A DNA stretch of 64,000 bases from Pseudomonas sp. P8_241. Lineage in GTDB: Bacteria > Pseudomonadota > Gammaproteobacteria > Pseudomonadales > Pseudomonadaceae. The stretch spans positions 4,648,501 to 4,712,500 of the forward strand of contig NZ_CP125377.1 of the NCBI RefSeq assembly GCF_034008315.1, read 5' to 3'. The notes under the pieces are model-generated. The model saw only the letters and a program-made list of their open reading frames with translations, made no database searches and was not told the origin of the DNA. Shown here piece after piece: positions 49,110-58,983 of the stretch. Position 1 is the first letter of the stretch. The number at the start of each line of letters is the position of its first letter. The position numbers were made by a program, and so were the translations under genes.

Positions 49110-49189
49110 GATTCACTCCTGAAACTGTCCAGCATTGTCGCGCATTGGCGGGTACTCGGTCATCTCTGGCATAAGGTCGGCTTTTGTAG

Positions 49190-49275
49190 GAGCCGGCTTG
49201 CCAGCGAAGGCGTACTGGCAGACACCACCCTGCCAAATGTGCCACCGTCATCGCCATCAAGCCGGCTCCTACGGG
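49190..49275. repeat. REPIN between tusA and rlmM
   Basis: GTAGGAGCCGGCTTGCCAGC (from 49186) is matched by CATCGCCATCAAGCCGGCTCCTAC, read as its inverted copy with small changes. Same class as 1900-1979. Confidence 0.8.
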
Positions 49276-49291
49276 TTATGCATTTTATCGT

Positions 49292-50365
49292 TCAGCGGGA
49301 TTTTGGCTTCTTCACGTCAAGCCGGCGCAGGTGACAGGTGACTTCTTCGCGGTCATGGTACAGCTGCTTGCAACCGATCTCGACCCGAATGCCCCGTGCC
49401 TTGAAACCGTCGGCAATCCGTTCCAGCAAGCGCTTCACCTCGGCATAACGCTGCTTCATCGGCAGCTTGAGGTTAACCACCGCTTCGCGGCAATGCCCGT
49501 CGCCGATCCACTCTTCGAGCATCGCGGCATTGCGCGCCGGTTTCTCGACGATGTCGCAGACCATCCAGTCCACCGGTTGCTTGGGCTTGAAGGTGAAACC
49601 GTCGGCCATCAAGTGCTGTACCAGTCCCGTGTCCATAAGGCTTTCGGCCATCGGTCCGTTATCGATGGCAGTGACCAGCATGCCGCGGTTGACCAGTTGC
49701 CAGGTCCAGCCACCCGGCGCGGCACCGAGGTCGACACCGGTCATGTCGCTATGCAGACGTTCATCCCACTGATCACGCGGAATGAAATGGTGCCACGCCT
49801 CCTCCAGCTTGAGCGTCGAACGGCTCGGCGCCTCACGCGGGAACTTCAAACGCGGGATACCCATCGGCCACATCGCCGAGTTGTTCGACTCCGCCAGCCC
49901 CATGAACACTTCACGGCCACTTTTGAAAGTCAGCAACAGGCGTGGCTTGTGCGCGTCTTCCACCAGTTTGCCGGCGGCCATCAGCGCTTTACGCAGGTGC
50001 ACTTCGAATTTCTTGCAGAAGTTCGACAGCTCTTTGCCATCGTTGGTATCGACCATCTCCAGCCACAGGCTGCCGCACAACGGAAAGTCCGCCATATGGG
50101 CGAGGATCACGCTGATACGGTCGGTTTCCGGCAGATCGATGAAGATCCCCCGGGCCCACTGGCGCGGGAAGATGAGATCGGCGAAACGCTGGCCGCGCAT
50201 CAGGCGCTCGGCGCCGTCTTCTTCGGTGCAGACAAATTCGGCGCAGGCACTGGCGGTTTTCGCCTTGGCATAACCGGCCACGTTCAAGCGCGCGGCGAGG
50301 TCGGAAATCTCGGAACAGACTTCACCTTCGAAGCCCGGCCGGCAATGCATAAAAAGGGTGTTCAT
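49292..50365 (-). CDS. rlmM: 23S rRNA 2'-O-ribose methyltransferase (C2498)
   Basis: 357 residues from ATG at 50365 (CAGGAG upstream). A THUMP-like N-terminal part (MHCRPGFEGEVCSEISDLAA) is followed by an FtsJ-type SAM domain with GVDLGAAPGGWTWQLV, WMVCDIVEKPARNA and the catalytic Lys region NLKLPMKQRY. It modifies the peptidyl-transferase centre of 23S rRNA. The frame could extend 22 codons upstream without a ribosome-binding site. Confidence 0.95.
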   Translation of the reverse strand: MNTLFMHCRPGFEGEVCSEISDLAARLNVAGYAKAKTASACAEFVCTEEDGAERLMRGQRFADLIFPRQWARGIFIDLPETDRISVILAHMADFPLCGSLWLEMVDTNDGKELSNFCKKFEVHLRKALMAAGKLVEDAHKPRLLLTFKSGREVFMGLAESNNSAMWPMGIPRLKFPREAPSRSTLKLEEAWHHFIPRDQWDERLHSDMTGVDLGAAPGGWTWQLVNRGMLVTAIDNGPMAESLMDTGLVQHLMADGFTFKPKQPVDWMVCDIVEKPARNAAMLEEWIGDGHCREAVVNLKLPMKQRYAEVKRLLERIADGFKARGIRVEIGCKQLYHDREEVTCHLRRLDVKKPKSR

Positions 50366-50587
50366 TCTTACTCCTGGGCAATGGCGACGAATTTCAGCCA
50401 CTGCGCGATGCCCAGACTTGCGTTGAAGCAAAGCCTGTCATGAAAACCCGCGCATGATAGCCGAGTTCGGAACCTTGAACTTGCCCATAGAGTCCAGTTA
50501 TTAGCCAGCTACCGAAAACAGGGCTAGGTTTAATGCTCTGCCCGTCCCCTCAGTCCGTAGCCGTGCGGACTCACAGGAGTGATCGTA

Positions 50588-53329
50588 ATGCCGTCCGTTA
50601 ATAGTTTGAAAACGCTCAAGACCCTGCAAGTCGACGACAAGACCTACCACTATTTCAGTCTGCCCGAAGCTGCCAAAAGCCTGGGCGATCTGGACAGGTT
50701 ACCGATGTCACTGAAAGTGCTGCTGGAAAATCTGCTGCGTTGGGAAGACGAAAAAACCGTCACCGGTGCCGACCTCAAGGCGATTGCCGCCTGGCTCAAG
50801 GAGCGTCGCTCCGACCGAGAAATCCAGTACCGCCCGGCGCGAGTCCTGATGCAAGACTTCACCGGCGTGCCCGCCGTGGTCGACCTGGCCGCCATGCGTG
50901 CGGCGATGGCCAAGGCTGGCGGCGATCCCCAGCGGATCAACCCGCTCTCCCCCGTCGACCTGGTGATCGACCACTCGGTGATGGTCGACAAGTTTGCCAC
51001 CAGCAGCGCCTTTGAGCAGAACGTCGACATTGAAATGCAGCGCAACGGCGAACGTTATGCCTTTCTGCGCTGGGGCCAAAGTGCTTTCGATAATTTCAGC
51101 GTGGTGCCACCGGGCACCGGCATCTGCCATCAGGTCAACCTGGAATACCTGGGGCGCACGGTGTGGACCAAGGACGAGGATGGCCGTACCTATGCGTTTC
51201 CCGACACGCTGGTCGGCACCGACTCCCACACCACCATGATCAACGGCCTCGGCGTACTCGGCTGGGGCGTCGGCGGTATCGAAGCGGAGGCGGCGATGCT
51301 CGGGCAACCGGTGTCGATGCTGATTCCGGAAGTGATCGGTTTCAAGCTCACCGGTAAACTGAAGGAAGGCATCACCGCCACCGACCTTGTACTGACGGTG
51401 ACGCAGATGCTGCGCAAAAAAGGCGTGGTGGGGAAGTTCGTCGAGTTCTTCGGTGATGGCCTCGCCGACCTGCCGCTGGCCGACCGTGCAACCATCGCCA
51501 ACATGGCTCCGGAATATGGCGCCACCTGCGGCTTCTTCCCGGTGGACGAGGTGACCCTGGGCTACCTGCGCCTGTCCGGCCGCCCCGACGCCACGGTGAA
51601 ACTGGTCGAGGCCTACAGCAAGGCCCAAGGCCTGTGGCGTATCGCGGGGCAGGAACCGGTGTTCACCGACAGCCTCGCGCTGGACATGGCCAGCGTCGAA
51701 GCGAGCCTGGCCGGGCCGAAACGTCCACAGGACCGCGTGTCGCTACCCAACGTCGCCCAAGCCTTCAGCGACTTCATCGACCTGCAATTCAAGCCCACCA
51801 GCAAGGAAGAAGGTCGACTCGAAAGCGAGGGCGGCGGCGGTGTCGCCGTAGGCAACGCGGATCTCGCCGGCGAAGCGGATTACAACTACGACGGCCAGAC
51901 CTATCGCCTGAAAAACGGTGCCGTGGTCATCGCCGCGATCACCTCCTGCACCAATACCTCGAACCCGAGCGTGATGATGGCCGCCGGCCTGGTGGCGAAG
52001 AAAGCCGTGGAAAAGGGCCTCAAGCGCAAGCCATGGGTGAAAAGCTCACTGGCGCCCGGCTCGAAAGTCGTCACCGACTACTACAAGGCCGCCGGCCTCA
52101 CGCACTACCTCGATGAACTGGGTTTTGCCCTGGTCGGTTACGGCTGCACCACGTGTATCGGCAACTCGGGACCATTGCCTGAGCCGATCGAAAAAGCCAT
52201 CCAGCAAGCCGACCTCACCGTGGCATCGGTGCTGTCGGGCAACCGAAACTTCGAAGGCCGCGTGCATCCATTGGTCAAAACCAACTGGCTGGCCTCCCCG
52301 CCGTTGGTGGTGGCCTATGCGCTGGCAGGGACGGTGCGGATCGACATCAGCCGCGAACCCCTGGGCGAAGACAATGAGGGCAACCCGGTTTACCTGAAGG
52401 ACATCTGGCCGAGCAGCCAGGAAATCGCCGACGCGGTGAACCAGGTCAACACCGCCATGTTCCACAAGGAATACGCCGAAGTGTTTGCCGGTGACGAACA
52501 ATGGCAAGCGATCAAAGTCCCACAGGCGGCGACCTATGTCTGGCAGGACGATTCGACCTATATCCAGCATCCGCCGTTCTTCGACGACATCGGTGGCCCA
52601 CCGCCCGTGGTCAGGGACGTCTCCGGGGCGCGGATTCTCGCATTGCTTGGCGACTCGGTAACCACCGACCACATCTCCCCGGCCGGCAACATCAAGGCCG
52701 ACAGCCCGGCAGGGCAATACCTGCGCGACAAGGGTGTTGAGCCTCGGGACTTCAACTCCTATGGCTCGCGGCGTGGCAACCATGAAGTCATGATGCGCGG
52801 CACCTTTGCCAACATCCGCATTCGCAACGAAATGCTCGGCGGTGAGGAAGGCGGTAATACCTTCTACATCCCGACCATGGAAAAGATGCCGATCTACGAC
52901 GCCGCCATGCGTTATCAGGCCGCGGGCACACCCCTGGTGGTGATCGCCGGCCAGGAATATGGCACCGGTTCAAGCCGCGACTGGGCCGCCAAGGGCACCA
53001 ATCTGCTGGGAGTCAAAGCCGTCATCGCCGAAAGCTTCGAGCGGATCCACCGCTCCAACCTGGTGGGCATGGGCGTGCTGCCGTTGCAGTTCAAGCTCGA
53101 CCAGAACCGCAAGAGCCTCAACCTGACTGGCCGGGAAACCCTGGACATCCTCGGCTTGACCGGCGTCGAACTGACACCGCGGATGAACCTGACACTGGTG
53201 ATCACACGCGAGAACGGCAGCCAGGAGAAAATCGAGGTGCTGTGCCGGATTGATACGCTCAATGAAGTGGAGTACTTCAAGTCGGGAGGAATATTGCATT
53301 ACGTGTTGCGACAGCTGATTGCATCCTGA
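50588..53329 (+). CDS. acnA: Aconitate hydratase A
   Basis: 913 residues from ATG at 50588, with CAGGAG upstream. It interconverts citrate and isocitrate in the TCA cycle. The [4Fe-4S] ligands are C454 in [10 protein letters not shown] and C520 and C523 in [10 protein letters not shown]. The swivel domain has [20 protein letters not shown]. Length and domain order are those of AcnA/IRP1-type enzymes, not AcnB. Single gene, divergent from rlmM, with a REPIN tandem downstream. Confidence 0.98.
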   Translation: MPSVNSLKTLKTLQVDDKTYHYFSLPEAAKSLGDLDRLPMSLKVLLENLLRWEDEKTVTGADLKAIAAWLKERRSDREIQYRPARVLMQDFTGVPAVVDLAAMRAAMAKAGGDPQRINPLSPVDLVIDHSVMVDKFATSSAFEQNVDIEMQRNGERYAFLRWGQSAFDNFSVVPPGTGICHQVNLEYLGRTVWTKDEDGRTYAFPDTLVGTDSHTTMINGLGVLGWGVGGIEAEAAMLGQPVSMLIPEVIGFKLTGKLKEGITATDLVLTVTQMLRKKGVVGKFVEFFGDGLADLPLADRATIANMAPEYGATCGFFPVDEVTLGYLRLSGRPDATVKLVEAYSKAQGLWRIAGQEPVFTDSLALDMASVEASLAGPKRPQDRVSLPNVAQAFSDFIDLQFKPTSKEEGRLESEGGGGVAVGNADLAGEADYNYDGQTYRLKNGAVVIAAITSCTNTSNPSVMMAAGLVAKKAVEKGLKRKPWVKSSLAPGSKVVTDYYKAAGLTHYLDELGFALVGYGCTTCIGNSGPLPEPIEKAIQQADLTVASVLSGNRNFEGRVHPLVKTNWLASPPLVVAYALAGTVRIDISREPLGEDNEGNPVYLKDIWPSSQEIADAVNQVNTAMFHKEYAEVFAGDEQWQAIKVPQAATYVWQDDSTYIQHPPFFDDIGGPPPVVRDVSGARILALLGDSVTTDHISPAGNIKADSPAGQYLRDKGVEPRDFNSYGSRRGNHEVMMRGTFANIRIRNEMLGGEEGGNTFYIPTMEKMPIYDAAMRYQAAGTPLVVIAGQEYGTGSSRDWAAKGTNLLGVKAVIAESFERIHRSNLVGMGVLPLQFKLDQNRKSLNLTGRETLDILGLTGVELTPRMNLTLVITRENGSQEKIEVLCRIDTLNEVEYFKSGGILHYVLRQLIAS

Positions 53330-53351
53330 CCGGGAAGCGCCCCACTGCCCC

Positions 53352-53598
53352 CTGTAGGAGCAAGCTTGCTCGCGATGCCTTCAAGAACGCCGCCTACAGT
53401 CAGGCAGCACGCGTAATCGTTCACGACCATCGCGAACAGGCTCGCTCCTACAGGGGGATACATCGGTGCCTCACCTAACTGATGCTGCCCACTGACTGTA
53501 GGAGCAAGCTTGCTCGCGATGCACTCAAAAGCGCCGCGTTCAGTCAGGCCGCACGCGTAAACGTTCACGACGATGATGTGCAGGCTCGCGCCGACAGA
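53352..53598. repeat. Tandem pair of REPINs after acnA
   Basis: Two units start with CTGTAGGAGCAAGCTTGCTC at 53352 and 53496, 144 bp apart. Each has an inner segment with CAGTCAGGC and GCACGCGTAA and an inverted right arm. The right arm of the first unit (GCGAACAGGCTCGCTCCTAC) is intact, while that of the second is worn (GTGCAGGCTCGCGCCGAC). Confidence 0.87.
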
Positions 53599-53677
53599 GG
53601 CCGTACGTTAGTTGGAGTAACACATCCGTGTGTTTGAAACTCACGACAGGAAGCAACAGGACTTTGCACGACGGCGG

Positions 53678-53797
53678 CTAGTACTCGGTATCGCCTTCAA
53701 TTTTGAAATGGTGAGCCCAACCCTGTATCGAAGTAACAAGAACCATCAACGGCAGCAGCATCAACAATGTCACGGCAATTACGGGCCAAGTAGTCAT
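53678..53797 (-). CDS. Small single-span membrane protein, unannotated type
   Basis: 39 residues from ATG at 53797, with CAGGGA six bases upstream. The sequence begins MTTWPVIAVTLLMLLPLMVL and continues to a short polar tail, WAHHFKIEGDTEY. It is a clear single membrane helix with a small hydrophilic end. It is the only sensible reading frame in the 660 bp between acnA and the CPBP gene. A terminator-like hairpin lies 106 bases upstream of its start on the same strand. Function unknown; good ribosome-binding site and composition make it a probable real gene. Confidence 0.7.
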   Translation of the reverse strand: MTTWPVIAVTLLMLLPLMVLVTSIQGWAHHFKIEGDTEY

Positions 53798-53902
53798 GTG
53801 CGTTCCCTGATTCAGGATGATCCGGCAGCGCGCCTTTCGAATGAACGTCAGGCACCTATAAACGTAGTCACAGGTTTGGTTCTACACATTTCATGTTAAG
53901 GA

Positions 53903-53930
53903 AAAAAGTCAGCGACCTTGTTGCTGACTC
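53903..53930 (-). terminator. Terminator-like hairpin in the leader of the small membrane protein
   Basis: On the minus strand AGTCAGC and GCTGACT enclose nine bases and are followed by TTTTTTCC. No minus-strand gene ends just upstream, because the CPBP gene is on the plus strand. It may be an attenuator before the 39-residue ORF or the end of a short antisense RNA. Confidence 0.6.
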
Positions 53931-53990
53931 ACGGGTATATCTGCCTAAATGCCCCACTAAAGGTGCCCCACCAGTCAATTCGGATGACCC

Positions 53991-54782
53991 ATGCTCGTAA
54001 TGCCCTGGCCATACCTCACCTTACTCTCGGCCGGCTATGTGCTTGCGCTCACCTACGGAGAACTCACGGCCCAGGCCAGCATTGCAATCATTCTCCTGCT
54101 GCTCGCCGGTTTTTCCGTCCGCCAACAAAACATCCGCTACGTCCGCTATTTCGGCCACGCCCTGTTTATCCTCCTGGCACTCACCCTGGCCTTCCATATA
54201 TGGCCAGGTTTCTACAATGCCAGAATGATCGACCACGAACGCTTCACCGACAACGCAGCCCCCTTCACGATGAACCTCAACCTCGACAAACCGCTGATCG
54301 GCTTCTGGTTGTTGCTCGTGTGTCCCTGGATCATCGGCCGTCATTCATTGCTGCAAACCGTCAAGGCAAGCACCGGCGCCTTGAGCCTGACGGCAATCGT
54401 CACCCTGGGGGGCGCCTGCCTGCTGGGGATCGTCGAGTTTTCGCCGAAATGGCCCGATCAGGCCTGGCTGTGGATGAACAACAACCTGCTGCTGGTGACA
54501 TTAGTAGAAGAAGCGCTGTTTCGTGGCTATCTGCAGGGTGGCCTGAGTCGGCGCTTCAAACACCTGCAACACGGTGAGAATCTGGCCTTGCTGATTGCCT
54601 CACTGCTGTTCGGCCTGGTTCATTGGGGAGCTGGCTGGGAGTGGGTATTGCTGGCTACCCTGGCAGGCGTCGGTTATGGAATGGCTTATCGGTTCGGTGG
54701 CCTGGCGGCGGCCATTGCCACCCACTTCGGCTTGAACCTGCTGCATTTCGGATTGTTCACCTATCCAATGCTCGCCAGTTAA
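53991..54782 (+). CDS. CPBP-family intramembrane glutamic protease
   Basis: 263 residues with about eight membrane helices. The CPBP (CAAX protease/Abi) motifs are present: EEALFRG (E173, E174, R178), H211 in FGLVHWG and H245 in ATHFGLNLLH. Prokaryotic members take part in membrane-protein processing or bacteriocin immunity; the substrate here is unknown. ATG at 53991 has only a weak ribosome-binding site; a second ATG follows at 54000. About 240 bp of apparently non-coding DNA lead to the capsule genes. Confidence 0.88.
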   Translation: MLVMPWPYLTLLSAGYVLALTYGELTAQASIAIILLLLAGFSVRQQNIRYVRYFGHALFILLALTLAFHIWPGFYNARMIDHERFTDNAAPFTMNLNLDKPLIGFWLLLVCPWIIGRHSLLQTVKASTGALSLTAIVTLGGACLLGIVEFSPKWPDQAWLWMNNNLLLVTLVEEALFRGYLQGGLSRRFKHLQHGENLALLIASLLFGLVHWGAGWEWVLLATLAGVGYGMAYRFGGLAAAIATHFGLNLLHFGLFTYPMLAS

Positions 54783-55022
54783 ATCGTTGCGCGCTCGAAC
54801 AAACCGAAAATTCTCCAAGGGATCAGACACCTACAAAATGCCCTGAGTTTTGGCAGAACCCACCGATTATCGGCAGGGAACCATGCGGCTTGACTCTTGT
54901 CTGGCCCAGCGTTTAACCTCCCGCCCCACGAATGGAAGCACTCTGTCACACATCGACAGAAAGTCCTCTGAAAATGAATTCAAGCAACGCGTTTATCGCG
55001 CCGTTGTGCTGTGCGGTAAATC

Positions 55023-55817
55023 ATGCTTAAGCCCCGCTCTCCCCTGCAAATCAAAAAATCTGTCATTTTTGCCTTGGTCCTGCGTGAAGCACGCTCGCGT
55101 TTTGGCCAGAGACGGATGGGGGCTATCTGGACGCTGATCGAGCCCATTTGCCACCTGCTGATTCTAAGCGTGCTATTTGCCCTGATTCGTGGTCGCACCG
55201 TGGCTGGTGTCGACTTCCCGGTTTTCGTACTGGTCGGTCTCGCCCCCTTCCTGCTGTTTCGCAACACCGCGTTACGCCTGATGAACAGTCCCAAGGAAAA
55301 CCGCTCGCTGTTTGCCTATAAACAGATCAAGCCCCTCGACACCTTTATCGCTCGTGTACTGGTGGAATTCAGTATTTCCGCAACCGTCTACGCCATTCTG
55401 GTATTCGGCTTCGCCTGGTACGGCTTCGACATGTCGATCAATTCGCCCATCGAGTGGATGCTGACCATCCTGCTGGGTGTGCTGTTTTCCTTTGGCCTGG
55501 GCATGCTGCTGGCACTGATCGCCCATGCCATGCCCAGCAGTACGCTATTTCTGCGGATGATGTTTTTCCCGCTGTATTTCATCTCGGGCGTGCTCATCCC
55601 CGCCGCCTACCTGCCGCACGCCATGTTGCCGCTGCTGCTGCTCAATCCTTTCCTGCACCTGCTGGAACTGATTCGCGCCGAAATATTCCCGCACTACGTG
55701 CCCGTCGACGGCGTGTCGCTGCACTACGTGATCGCGTTCACCCTGGTCTTGCTCTTCGTGTCCCTGGGTACTTATCGGGTTCGTCGACTGCATTTGATCT
55801 CCACCAAGAACGGCTAA
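55023..55817 (+). CDS. kpsM: Capsule ABC transporter permease, KpsM/CtrC/BexB family
   Basis: 264 residues with six membrane helices in the ABC-2 layout. The cytoplasmic start REARSRFGQRRMGAIWTLIE and the later PLYFISGVLIPAAYLPHAM and NPFLHLLELIRAEIFP are hallmarks of capsule and O-antigen exporters of this subfamily. With KpsT it moves finished, lipid-linked polysaccharide across the inner membrane. First gene of a four-gene export operon. The 240 bp upstream show no clear ops/JUMPStart element. Weak Shine-Dalgarno sequence at the ATG. Confidence 0.93.
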   Translation: MLKPRSPLQIKKSVIFALVLREARSRFGQRRMGAIWTLIEPICHLLILSVLFALIRGRTVAGVDFPVFVLVGLAPFLLFRNTALRLMNSPKENRSLFAYKQIKPLDTFIARVLVEFSISATVYAILVFGFAWYGFDMSINSPIEWMLTILLGVLFSFGLGMLLALIAHAMPSSTLFLRMMFFPLYFISGVLIPAAYLPHAMLPLLLLNPFLHLLELIRAEIFPHYVPVDGVSLHYVIAFTLVLLFVSLGTYRVRRLHLISTKNG

Positions 55818-55830
55818 CCGCAGGCTTCCA

Positions 55831-56484
55831 GTGTTCGAGCTCAGAAATATCACCAAGTCGTACCTGACCCCCAAGGGGCGTCGCCACGTGTTTCGCGACC
55901 TGTCGCTGAAGATCCCCGCGGGCAAGAACATCGGCCTGATCGGCCGCAATGGCGCCGGCAAGTCGACCTTGATGCGCCTGCTGGGCGGTGCCGACGTGCC
56001 GGACTCCGGCACCATCGTCACGGACAAGAGCGTTTCCTGGCCCGTGGGCCTGTCCGGTGGTTTCCAGGGCAGCATGAGCGGCCGTGAAAACATCAAGTTC
56101 GTCAGCCGGGTCTATGGCGCCGAAGGCGACGCCATGCGCCAGAAAGTTGCTTACGTTCAAGACTTCGCCGAGATCGGTGACTGGATCGATGAGCCGGTCA
56201 AGACCTATTCCTCCGGCATGCGCTCGCGCCTGGCTTTCGGCCTGAGCATGGCCTTCGATTTCGACTACTACCTGATCGACGAAGTGATGTCGGTGGGGGA
56301 TGCGCAATTCAAGCGCAAGTGCGCCGACGTCTTCGAAGCCCGCCTGCAGAAATCCAAAGTGGTGCTGGTCTCCCACAACATGCCCGAAATCAAGAAGCTC
56401 TGTGACGTCGTGCTGCTGGTGCGCGATGGCGGGGTGCAGATCTATGACGATGTCGATGAAGGCATCAAGGCCTACAACTCCTGA
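55831..56484 (+). CDS. kpsT: Capsule ABC transporter ATPase, KpsT/CtrD/BexA family
   Basis: 217 residues starting with GTG at 55831, 13 bp after kpsM. Walker A is GRNGAGKST (38-46), the signature is YSSGMRSRL (126-134, the form typical of polysaccharide exporters) and Walker B is YYLIDE (146-151). The short length, without the C-terminal carbohydrate-binding domain of Wzm/Wzt systems, places it in the group 2 capsule branch, which exports without recognising a chain cap. Confidence 0.94.
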   Translation: MFELRNITKSYLTPKGRRHVFRDLSLKIPAGKNIGLIGRNGAGKSTLMRLLGGADVPDSGTIVTDKSVSWPVGLSGGFQGSMSGRENIKFVSRVYGAEGDAMRQKVAYVQDFAEIGDWIDEPVKTYSSGMRSRLAFGLSMAFDFDYYLIDEVMSVGDAQFKRKCADVFEARLQKSKVVLVSHNMPEIKKLCDVVLLVRDGGVQIYDDVDEGIKAYNS

Positions 56485-56525
56485 TCGCCTGACCGTGGCG
56501 TGACAGTTTCATTTCAAGGATACGA

Positions 56526-57638
56526 GTGCATATGAGCAGTACGGGTAAATTCAAAGGCTGGCGCCTGACACTGGGGCTGATCGTGCTACCGATGGTCCTG
56601 GCCGTCGTCTACTACAGCTTTTTCGCTGTGGATCGCTATGTCAGCTCCGCGCAGGTGGTCGTTCGCCAGGATGGCAACAACCCAGCTGCCCAGATGCCCG
56701 GCCTGGGCATGCTGCTCAGCGGCACCAATCCGGCGTCCCGGGAAGAAACCCTGTACCTGCGTGAATACATCGTCTCGATGGACATGATGCAGCTGCTGGA
56801 AGACCGCCTGCACTGGGTCGAGCAATACAGCAAGCAACGCAACGACCCGTTCTTCTGGCTGGACGCCAACACCGAACGCGAGGAACTGCTCGAGTACTAC
56901 CAGCGCATGGTCTCTGCTCATTACGATGAAACCACCGGCCTGCTGAAAGTCGAAGTACAGGCATTCAGCCCGGAACTGGCCGAACAAATGGTCAAGACCA
57001 TTCTGGAAGCCAGTGAACACTTCGTGAACGAAGTTTCCCACAGCATCGCCCGCGAGCAGATGCGCTTCGCCCAAGGCGAACTGGAAGGCGCAAAAAAGAA
57101 CTACACCCAACGCAAGGAAGAGCTGCTGAGCTTCCAGAACCGCAACAAGGTCCTGGACGGTAAAAGCTCGGCCCAGGGCCGCGCCAGCATCATCGACACC
57201 CTCGAAGGCGAGCACTCCAAAGAACGCGCCGTGCTCACCCAGATGCTCTACAAACTTCGCCCGGATTCACCTCAGGTCAAGCAACAACAACAGCGTGTGA
57301 ACGCCATTCGCGAACAGCTGAATGCCGAAAAACGCCTGCTGGTGTCTGCACCCGATGGCGACCAGCTCAACGTCGTCGCCTCGCGCTTCCAGCAACTGAC
57401 GCTGGATGCGGGCATCGCCGAAGAAACCTACAAGACAGCCGTTGCCGCACTCGACAACGCCCGTATCGAAGCCAGCAAGAAAATCCGCACCCTGGTCACC
57501 GTCGTCAGCCCGAACACCCCGCAGATGGCTATCTACCCAGAACGCCTCTACAACCTGGCGACCATCTTCCTGGCCCTGCTGCTGCTCTACGGCATCACCC
57601 GCTTCCTAATTGCATCGATCGAGGATCATCGTGATTAA
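56526..57638 (+). CDS. kpsE: Capsule export inner-membrane/periplasmic protein, KpsE/CtrB/BexC family
   Basis: 370 residues. N-terminal membrane helix (LGLIVLPMVLAVVYYSFF), a periplasmic coiled-coil region (LEGAKKNYTQRKEELLSFQN to about residue 300), the Pro-containing segment VVSPNTPQMAIYPERLY and a C-terminal membrane helix (LATIFLALLLLYGITRFLIA). This is the PCP-3 type that links the ABC exporter to the outer-membrane channel. Starts GTG at 56526 (AAGGA at 6 bases) or ATG at 56532. It overlaps the next gene by 8 bases. Confidence 0.93.
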   Translation: MHMSSTGKFKGWRLTLGLIVLPMVLAVVYYSFFAVDRYVSSAQVVVRQDGNNPAAQMPGLGMLLSGTNPASREETLYLREYIVSMDMMQLLEDRLHWVEQYSKQRNDPFFWLDANTEREELLEYYQRMVSAHYDETTGLLKVEVQAFSPELAEQMVKTILEASEHFVNEVSHSIAREQMRFAQGELEGAKKNYTQRKEELLSFQNRNKVLDGKSSAQGRASIIDTLEGEHSKERAVLTQMLYKLRPDSPQVKQQQQRVNAIREQLNAEKRLLVSAPDGDQLNVVASRFQQLTLDAGIAEETYKTAVAALDNARIEASKKIRTLVTVVSPNTPQMAIYPERLYNLATIFLALLLLYGITRFLIASIEDHRD

Positions 57639-58746
57639 ATCCATTCCTGGCCTGCCCCTTCGCCCCCTGAACTTGAGCATGCGAAACAGCGCTGTTACGG
57701 GCTTGATGCTGATGACCCTGACGTTGGCAGGGTGCGGCGGCACCCTGTCCGGTGCCGGCCCTTACAAGGGCGACATCGAAAGCAAAGAGCAAAACAGCGC
57801 TTACAACCTGGTCGAGATCAACGCCAACACCATCGCCCCGTACATGCGTGGCGAAGTGCGCCCTGTGCAGGCAAGCGTTGCCAAGCCAGTGCCCACATCG
57901 GTCCGGTTGATGGCAGGTGACACCCTCAACGTGCTGATCACCGACAACGCACCGGAAGGCTCGGCAGTGTTCGCCCCACTGTCCACCGGCGGCACCCAGC
58001 TGAAAACCCGCATCGACGACCAGGGGATGATCTCCCTGCCTTACGTCGGTCGTCAGTTCGTCGCCGGCATGACACTCAACCAGGTTGAGGACATGATCCG
58101 CAAGCAACTGAAAGGCGTAACCACCGATGTGCAAACCCACGTAGAACTGGTTGGCGACCTCTCGGGTTCGGTACTGGTTGCAGGCGCGGTGAAATCACCG
58201 GGTCGCTTCAGCACTTTGCAAGGACCGCTGACGTTGCTTGATGCCGTTAACCAGGCGGGTGGGCCGGTACTGGAACCACACTTGGTCAACGTTACCGTGC
58301 GTACTGGTAGCCAGGTTCAGCAGTTCAACTATGAAGACGTGTTGGCAGGCAACAACATGATGCTGCGTCCTAACTCGGAAGTGGTACTGGATCGTGCACG
58401 TCAGCGATTCGTTGCGATGGGAGCTGTGGGCGAGCCGGGCCTTCACGACCTGCCGGCTCAAAACGCCAGCTTGCTGGATGCCTTGGGTTCGGTTGGCGGC
58501 CTTAGAGAAGCGAACGCAAACCCTCAAGGCGTATTCGTGTTCCGCATGGGTGAGAACAGTAACAAGCCGACTGTGATGCGCCTCGATATGCGCGACCCGG
58601 CCGCTATTTTCTACGCCCGTCAGGTCATGGTTAAGCCGGATGACACTATTTATGTGACCAATGCCGCTGTATATGAGTGGCAGAAAGTTATCGGACCTAT
58701 TGTGCAGACGATGGTGTTGGGACGAGCGACTGGAATTACTCAGTAA
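57631..58746 (+). CDS. Outer-membrane polysaccharide export lipoprotein, CtrA/BexD-like OPX
   Basis: 371 residues from GTG at 57631 (GAGGA upstream), overlapping kpsE. Signal peptide with lipobox LTLAGC (acylated Cys at residue 35). The poly_export domain has LMAGDTLNVLI, and SLBB domains follow with GSVLVAGAVKSPGRF and VAMGAVGEPGLHDL. It forms the outer-membrane exit for capsule. At about 370 residues it belongs to the short CtrA/BexD branch, not the 558-residue E. coli KpsD. It ends the GC-rich half of the locus. Confidence 0.93.
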   Translation: MIKSIPGLPLRPLNLSMRNSAVTGLMLMTLTLAGCGGTLSGAGPYKGDIESKEQNSAYNLVEINANTIAPYMRGEVRPVQASVAKPVPTSVRLMAGDTLNVLITDNAPEGSAVFAPLSTGGTQLKTRIDDQGMISLPYVGRQFVAGMTLNQVEDMIRKQLKGVTTDVQTHVELVGDLSGSVLVAGAVKSPGRFSTLQGPLTLLDAVNQAGGPVLEPHLVNVTVRTGSQVQQFNYEDVLAGNNMMLRPNSEVVLDRARQRFVAMGAVGEPGLHDLPAQNASLLDALGSVGGLREANANPQGVFVFRMGENSNKPTVMRLDMRDPAAIFYARQVMVKPDDTIYVTNAAVYEWQKVIGPIVQTMVLGRATGITQ

Positions 58747-58760
58747 CCTCAGATTCATAT

Positions 58761-58797
58761 CCTAATGAAGAAAATAGCCATTTTTTTCTTCATTAGG
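58761..58797. repeat. Perfect 14-bp AT-rich palindrome after the export genes
   Basis: CCTAATGAAGAAAA and TTTTCTTCATTAGG pair exactly around nine bases. It lies 15 bp after the OPX stop, so it could end the export operon, but the T-run lies inside the stem and not after it. The rest of the 237-bp space to the next gene is AT-rich without a gene. Confidence 0.7.
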
Positions 58798-58983
58798 TCG
58801 CTTAGTTAATTAATCACAATGTTTGAGTAAGCCACGCCAATTAAAGACTCAATTTCAACAGCACAATCAATATGGCGCATAGAAAAATCCCACTAATAGC
58901 GCTAAGTTTTAAGACACCACAAACAAAGTACACGAACTCTATTATTTAGTTGTTAGAGTCATAGCTCAGGATCAGGGACCGTC

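Noticed and set aside
53630..53899. 89-codon plus-strand frame
   Set aside because: Basic, Gln/Arg-rich, no ribosome-binding site, and opposite the more convincing 39-codon membrane-protein frame.
54783..55022. ops/JUMPStart element for RfaH before the capsule genes
   Set aside because: No GGCGGTAG core was found; GTGCGGTAAATC just before the start is too different.
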